Source of the DNA: WJLY01 sp964562405
GTDB taxonomy: Bacteria; Joyebacterota; Joyebacteria; Joyebacterales; Joyebacteraceae
DNA length: 64,000 bases
NCBI GenBank assembly: GCA_964562405.1
Contig: CAZLTC010000003.1
Coordinates: 10,356-74,355 of the forward strand
Reading direction: 5' to 3'
The notes below the pieces were generated by a model. That model was not told where the DNA came from and made no database searches. It saw nothing but the letters and a program-made list of their open reading frames with translations. Position numbers and translations under genes: made by a program. Shown here one piece after another: positions 61,189 to 64,000 of this stretch; the first letter of the stretch is position 1, and every line of letters starts with the position of its first letter.

Positions 61189-61788
61189 ATGGCTGTTGAG
61201 GACATCCTTAAGAAGATAGAGGCCGATGCCGAGGAAGAGGCGCACGCGATACTCGGGCGCGCCCGCTCGGAAGCAGAGGCCATCGCGGCCGAGGCGCGCA
61301 AGCGCGCCGACGCGCAGCGGAAGAAGCTCGAGTCCGCCTCGAAGCAGAGGGCCGACGAGGAACGCAACCGCATCGTGACTCTTGCCAGGCTGGAGGCCAG
61401 GCGCGAGGTCTTGACGGAGAAGCAGCGCCTCATCGACCGCGTCTTCGAAGAGACGCGAGTGCGCGTCCTCAAGATGGCGCGCGACGACTACCAGCGCCTC
61501 ATGGAGACGTTCATGACGAGCGTCGCCGAGCCGGGCGAGTGCGAGGTCATCGTCGATCCCGACGAGTCCCGCATAGACCAGGCATTCCTCGACCGCGTCT
61601 CGGAGGCAGTGAGCGGATGCTCACTTCATCTCTCTGATGAGCGGAGGGTGATGGGAGGCGGATTCGTTCTCAAGAGTGGTCGCATCGAGACGAACTGCAC
61701 GCTCGACACGATCCTCGGAGACGCTCGCGAGCAGCTCGAGACGGACGTGGCGGAAGCGCTCTTCGGCGGCGAACAGAAGGACCAGTGA
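61189..61788 (+). CDS. ntpE: V-type ATPase subunit E (peripheral stalk)
   Basis: A 199-residue protein. The first ~105 residues form a long charged helix (EDILKKIEADAEEEAHAILGRARSEAEAIAAEARKRAD), and a globular C-terminal domain follows (CEVIVDPDESRIDQAFLDRVSEA; GGGFVLKSGRIETNCTLDTIL). GGxxLxSGRIETN-type closure is diagnostic. It connects the catalytic head with subunit I. The ATG at 61189 is chosen; the longer frame extends into the proteolipid gene. Confidence 0.9.
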   Translation: MAVEDILKKIEADAEEEAHAILGRARSEAEAIAAEARKRADAQRKKLESASKQRADEERNRIVTLARLEARREVLTEKQRLIDRVFEETRVRVLKMARDDYQRLMETFMTSVAEPGECEVIVDPDESRIDQAFLDRVSEAVSGCSLHLSDERRVMGGGFVLKSGRIETNCTLDTILGDAREQLETDVAEALFGGEQKDQ

Positions 61789-61802
61789 TCGCGGGGGCGC
61801 AG

Positions 61803-62804
61803 ATGTCCGACGACACCAGATACGCTTACGCGGTCGCAAGGGTCCGGGGAATGGAGGCCGGGTTCCTCAGCCGGCAGCAGGTCGAACGGTTCCTCGCTGA
61901 GCCGGCGGTCGGCGTGCTGCGTGCACTCTCGGAGACGGCCTACCATGACGCGGTGTCGGAGGTGTCGTCCCCGGAGGGCATCGAGGCTGGGCTCGTCCGG
62001 GCCGTGGCCGAGACGCTGACGACCGTGGCGTCGATAGCGCCAGAGCCCCAGCTCATTGACCTCTTCCGCATCCGATGGGACTTCCGGAACCTGAAGTCGC
62101 TCCTCAAGGCCTCGTTCCTCAAGCTCGAGGACGCCGACTCCGGGCTTGTTGATGGAGCAGGAACGCTGCCCCTCGCTACCCTCGAGAAGGCGGTACGCGA
62201 CCACGACTACATGGCACTTCCAGACTACATGGCCGAGGCGGCGCGGAGGGCGGAGGATGACCACCGGGAGCGGTCGGAGCTGGCGGCGGTCGATCGCATC
62301 CTGGACGCGGCCATGTGGAAGCGGTCGCTCGAGGTCGCACACACGCTCGGCAACGACTTCATGGTCGACTACCTCAGGACCGAGATCGACCTCGCGAACA
62401 TAAAGCTCTTCATGAGAGTGAAGGACGCCGGGAGGGACAGCAACGAGCTGGCCGGCGCGTTCACCACCGGCGGCACGCTCGACCTCTCGTTCTTCCAGGG
62501 GCTTCTGAGCGAGCCGATCGACGCGTTCGCGAGGGCCATCGAGTACGGGCGCTACGGGCAGCTGGCCGCGGTGCTCCATGAGTGGTCGCGGGAACGCGCG
62601 TTCTCGCTGGAACTCGCGGCCGACGACCTTCTGATGCGGAACACGGAGACCGCATCGACGACGGCATACGGTGTCGAGCCGTTGGTGCGGTACGTACTGA
62701 CGCGCGGTCTGGAGACGAAGCTCATTCGAACCATCGTGGCCGCCAAACTGGACGGCGTCGAGCGGCCGGAGATAGAGGCAAGACTGAGGTCGCTGCACGC
62801 GTGA
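61803..62804 (+). CDS. ntpC: V-type ATPase subunit C/d (central stalk base)
   Basis: A 333-residue V_ATPase_C/AC39 family protein. The helical repeats (DTRYAYAVARVRGMEAGFLSRQQVERFL; LIDLFRIRWDFRNLKSLLKA; DLANIKLFMRVKDAGRDSNELA; GVEPLVRYVLTRGLETKLIRTIVAAKLDG) are typical. It caps the rotor ring and links it to the central stalk. The start is ATG 61803, with GGGGG before it. Confidence 0.88.
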   Translation: MSDDTRYAYAVARVRGMEAGFLSRQQVERFLAEPAVGVLRALSETAYHDAVSEVSSPEGIEAGLVRAVAETLTTVASIAPEPQLIDLFRIRWDFRNLKSLLKASFLKLEDADSGLVDGAGTLPLATLEKAVRDHDYMALPDYMAEAARRAEDDHRERSELAAVDRILDAAMWKRSLEVAHTLGNDFMVDYLRTEIDLANIKLFMRVKDAGRDSNELAGAFTTGGTLDLSFFQGLLSEPIDAFARAIEYGRYGQLAAVLHEWSRERAFSLELAADDLLMRNTETASTTAYGVEPLVRYVLTRGLETKLIRTIVAAKLDGVERPEIEARLRSLHA

Positions 62805-62835
62805 AGGCACGCGGGCGCGAACTGCGGGACACGAC

Positions 62836-63162
62836 ATGGCGGGCATCGCTTTCATCGGTGACAGGGACTCGGTCTGGGGCTTCGCGGCCTTCGGCATCTC
62901 CATCAAGGCGGTGTCCGGCGGCGACGAGGCCCGGGCGGCCTTCGAGGAGACCGTCCACGAAGGGACCTCCGTGATATTCGTGACGGAGGACGTGCACGAG
63001 GCGTGCGCCGAGCAGATCGGAGAGCTGAAGGACAAGGCGCTTCCCACGGTCACCGTCCTTCCGGGCGTCACCGGCTCGAGGGGCCTCGCCGCGGCAGAGA
63101 TCCGCGCGGCCGTCTCCGCGGCCGTCGGAGCCGACATATTCGGAGAGAACGGGAAGAGCTGA
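62836..63162 (+). CDS. ntpG: V-type ATPase subunit F (NtpG)
   Basis: A 108-residue Rossmann-like protein of the ATP-synthase F (V/A-type) family. MAGIAFIGDRDSVWGFAAFGI at the N-terminus and SVIFVTEDVHEACAEQI followed by the LPTVTVLPGVTGSRGLAA segment are characteristic. It is a central-stalk subunit that tunes ATPase activity. It lies between C and A, matching ntpFIKECGABD order. Confidence 0.92.
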   Translation: MAGIAFIGDRDSVWGFAAFGISIKAVSGGDEARAAFEETVHEGTSVIFVTEDVHEACAEQIGELKDKALPTVTVLPGVTGSRGLAAAEIRAAVSAAVGADIFGENGKS

Positions 63163-63207
63163 TCGCCCGCGGTGGCGGGCACGACATAGAGCCACAGGAG
63201 AGCCTGC

Positions 63208-64000
63208 ATGGCAGAGACAACCGTGAAGGGGACCGTCCGCAAGGTCTCGGGCCCGCTCGTCGTGGCCGACGGGATGCGCGAGGCCAGGATGTTCGACGTG
63301 GTCCTCGTCAGTGACAAGGAACTGATCGGCGAGATCATCGAGGTCAAGGGCGACCTCGCGTCGATCCAGGTCTACGAGGACACGGCCGGACTCGGCCCCG
63401 GCGAGCCCGTCGTGTCGCTCGGCGAGCCGCTCTCGGTCGAGCTGGGACCCGGACTCATCGAGTCGATCTACGACGGCATCCAGCGCCCGCTCGACAAGAT
63501 CCGGGAGCAGTCCGGCGACCTGATCACGCGCGGCATTCACGTGCCGGGCCTCGACCGCGAGAAGAAGTGGGAGTTCAAGGCGACCGCGAAGGTGGGGGAC
63601 GATCTATCGGGCGGTGACGTGTTGGGAACGGTTCGCGAGAGCGCGCTGGTCGAGCAGAAGATACTCGTTCCGCCGAATATGAAGGGCAAGCTCACGAAGC
63701 TCGAGTCGGGCAGCTTCACGGTCGAGGACGTGATAGGCGAGCTCGAAACGGAACACGGGAAGCAGGAACTCCGCCTCATGCACCGCTGGCCTGTCCGCCA
63801 GGCCCGTCCATATAAAGAGAGGCTGAGCCCGGTCGAGCCGCTCGTAACGGGGCAGCGCGTCATCGACGCGCTCTTCCCGCTCGCCAAGGGCGGGACCGCG
63901 TGCGTGCCGGGTCCGTTCGGCGCGGGAAAGACGGTCATCCAGCACCAGCTCGCGAAGTGGGCCGATGCCGAGGTCGTCATCTTCATCGGCTGCGGCGAGC
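63208..64000 (+). CDS. ntpA: V-type ATPase catalytic subunit A (3' truncated)
   Basis: The first ~264 residues of the catalytic subunit, running off the window. The N-terminal barrel (VKGTVRKVSGPLVVADGMREARMFDVV) and the bulge domain unique to A subunits (IHVPGLDREKKWEF) are present. Walker A is GPFGAGKTV, with Gly235 to Thr242. It hydrolyses or makes ATP. B and D subunit genes are expected just beyond the window. The start is ATG 63208, with AGGAGA upstream. Confidence 0.95.
   Translation, partial: MAETTVKGTVRKVSGPLVVADGMREARMFDVVLVSDKELIGEIIEVKGDLASIQVYEDTAGLGPGEPVVSLGEPLSVELGPGLIESIYDGIQRPLDKIREQSGDLITRGIHVPGLDREKKWEFKATAKVGDDLSGGDVLGTVRESALVEQKILVPPNMKGKLTKLESGSFTVEDVIGELETEHGKQELRLMHRWPVRQARPYKERLSPVEPLVTGQRVIDALFPLAKGGTACVPGPFGAGKTVIQHQLAKWADAEVVIFIGCGE

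Overview
The window is a GC-rich bacterial chromosome segment that includes the replication-origin neighbourhood. It holds about 57 protein genes, the first and last cut by the window ends, and one 100-N assembly gap inside gyrB. I saw no rRNA, tRNA, CRISPR array or insertion sequence. YidC with a large periplasmic domain, HflK/HflC, FecR-type exported proteins and possible lipoproteins suggest a diderm. A Mrp-linked [NiFe] hydrogenase cluster and a V/A-type ATPase with a Na+-type rotor suggest an anaerobe with sodium-based energetics. A sequencing gap plus this gene mix suggests a metagenome-derived or draft genome from an under-sampled phylum (FCB or Eisenbacteria/Fermentibacteria-like is a guess only).

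Layout. 1-4.5 kb: mixed metabolic genes (nucleoside phosphorylase end, GNAT acetyltransferase, DUF1648 membrane protein, DGDV-repeat exported protein, M3 oligopeptidase). 4.7-15.2 kb: an unusual minus-strand cluster with two exported TPR-CHAT caspase-like proteins, two exported FecR-domain paralogues and a CHASE2-PP2C (SpoIIE-type) phosphatase. This is the best candidate for an undescribed system. 15.2-19.3 kb: methyltransferase, YjbQ, lamin-tail protein, and a sugar epimerase/nucleoside hydrolase pair. 19.5-33.4 kb: one long minus-strand operon for a membrane-bound group 4 [NiFe] hydrogenase, a Mrp Na+/H+ antiporter module, and a soluble input arm (HydB/HydG-like, molybdopterin-type and ferredoxin subunits). 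33.8-37.5 kb: three SPFH genes, one fused to a cation-efflux transporter.

37.6-57.3 kb is a classical origin region. gyrA, gyrB, DUF721, recF, dnaN and dnaA run leftward. rpmH, rnpA, yidD, yidC, jag, mnmE, mnmG, rsmG, parA and parB run rightward. Six parS sites lie in 252 bp between rsmG and parA. 57.4-64 kb: bactofilin, then a V-type ATPase operon in the ntpFIKECGA order.

Functionally, the hydrogenase/Mrp complex probably converts reducing power into an ion gradient that the Na+-type V-ATPase could use. The CHAT/FecR/CHASE2 cluster looks like an extracytoplasmic protease and sensing system feeding a cytoplasmic phosphatase.
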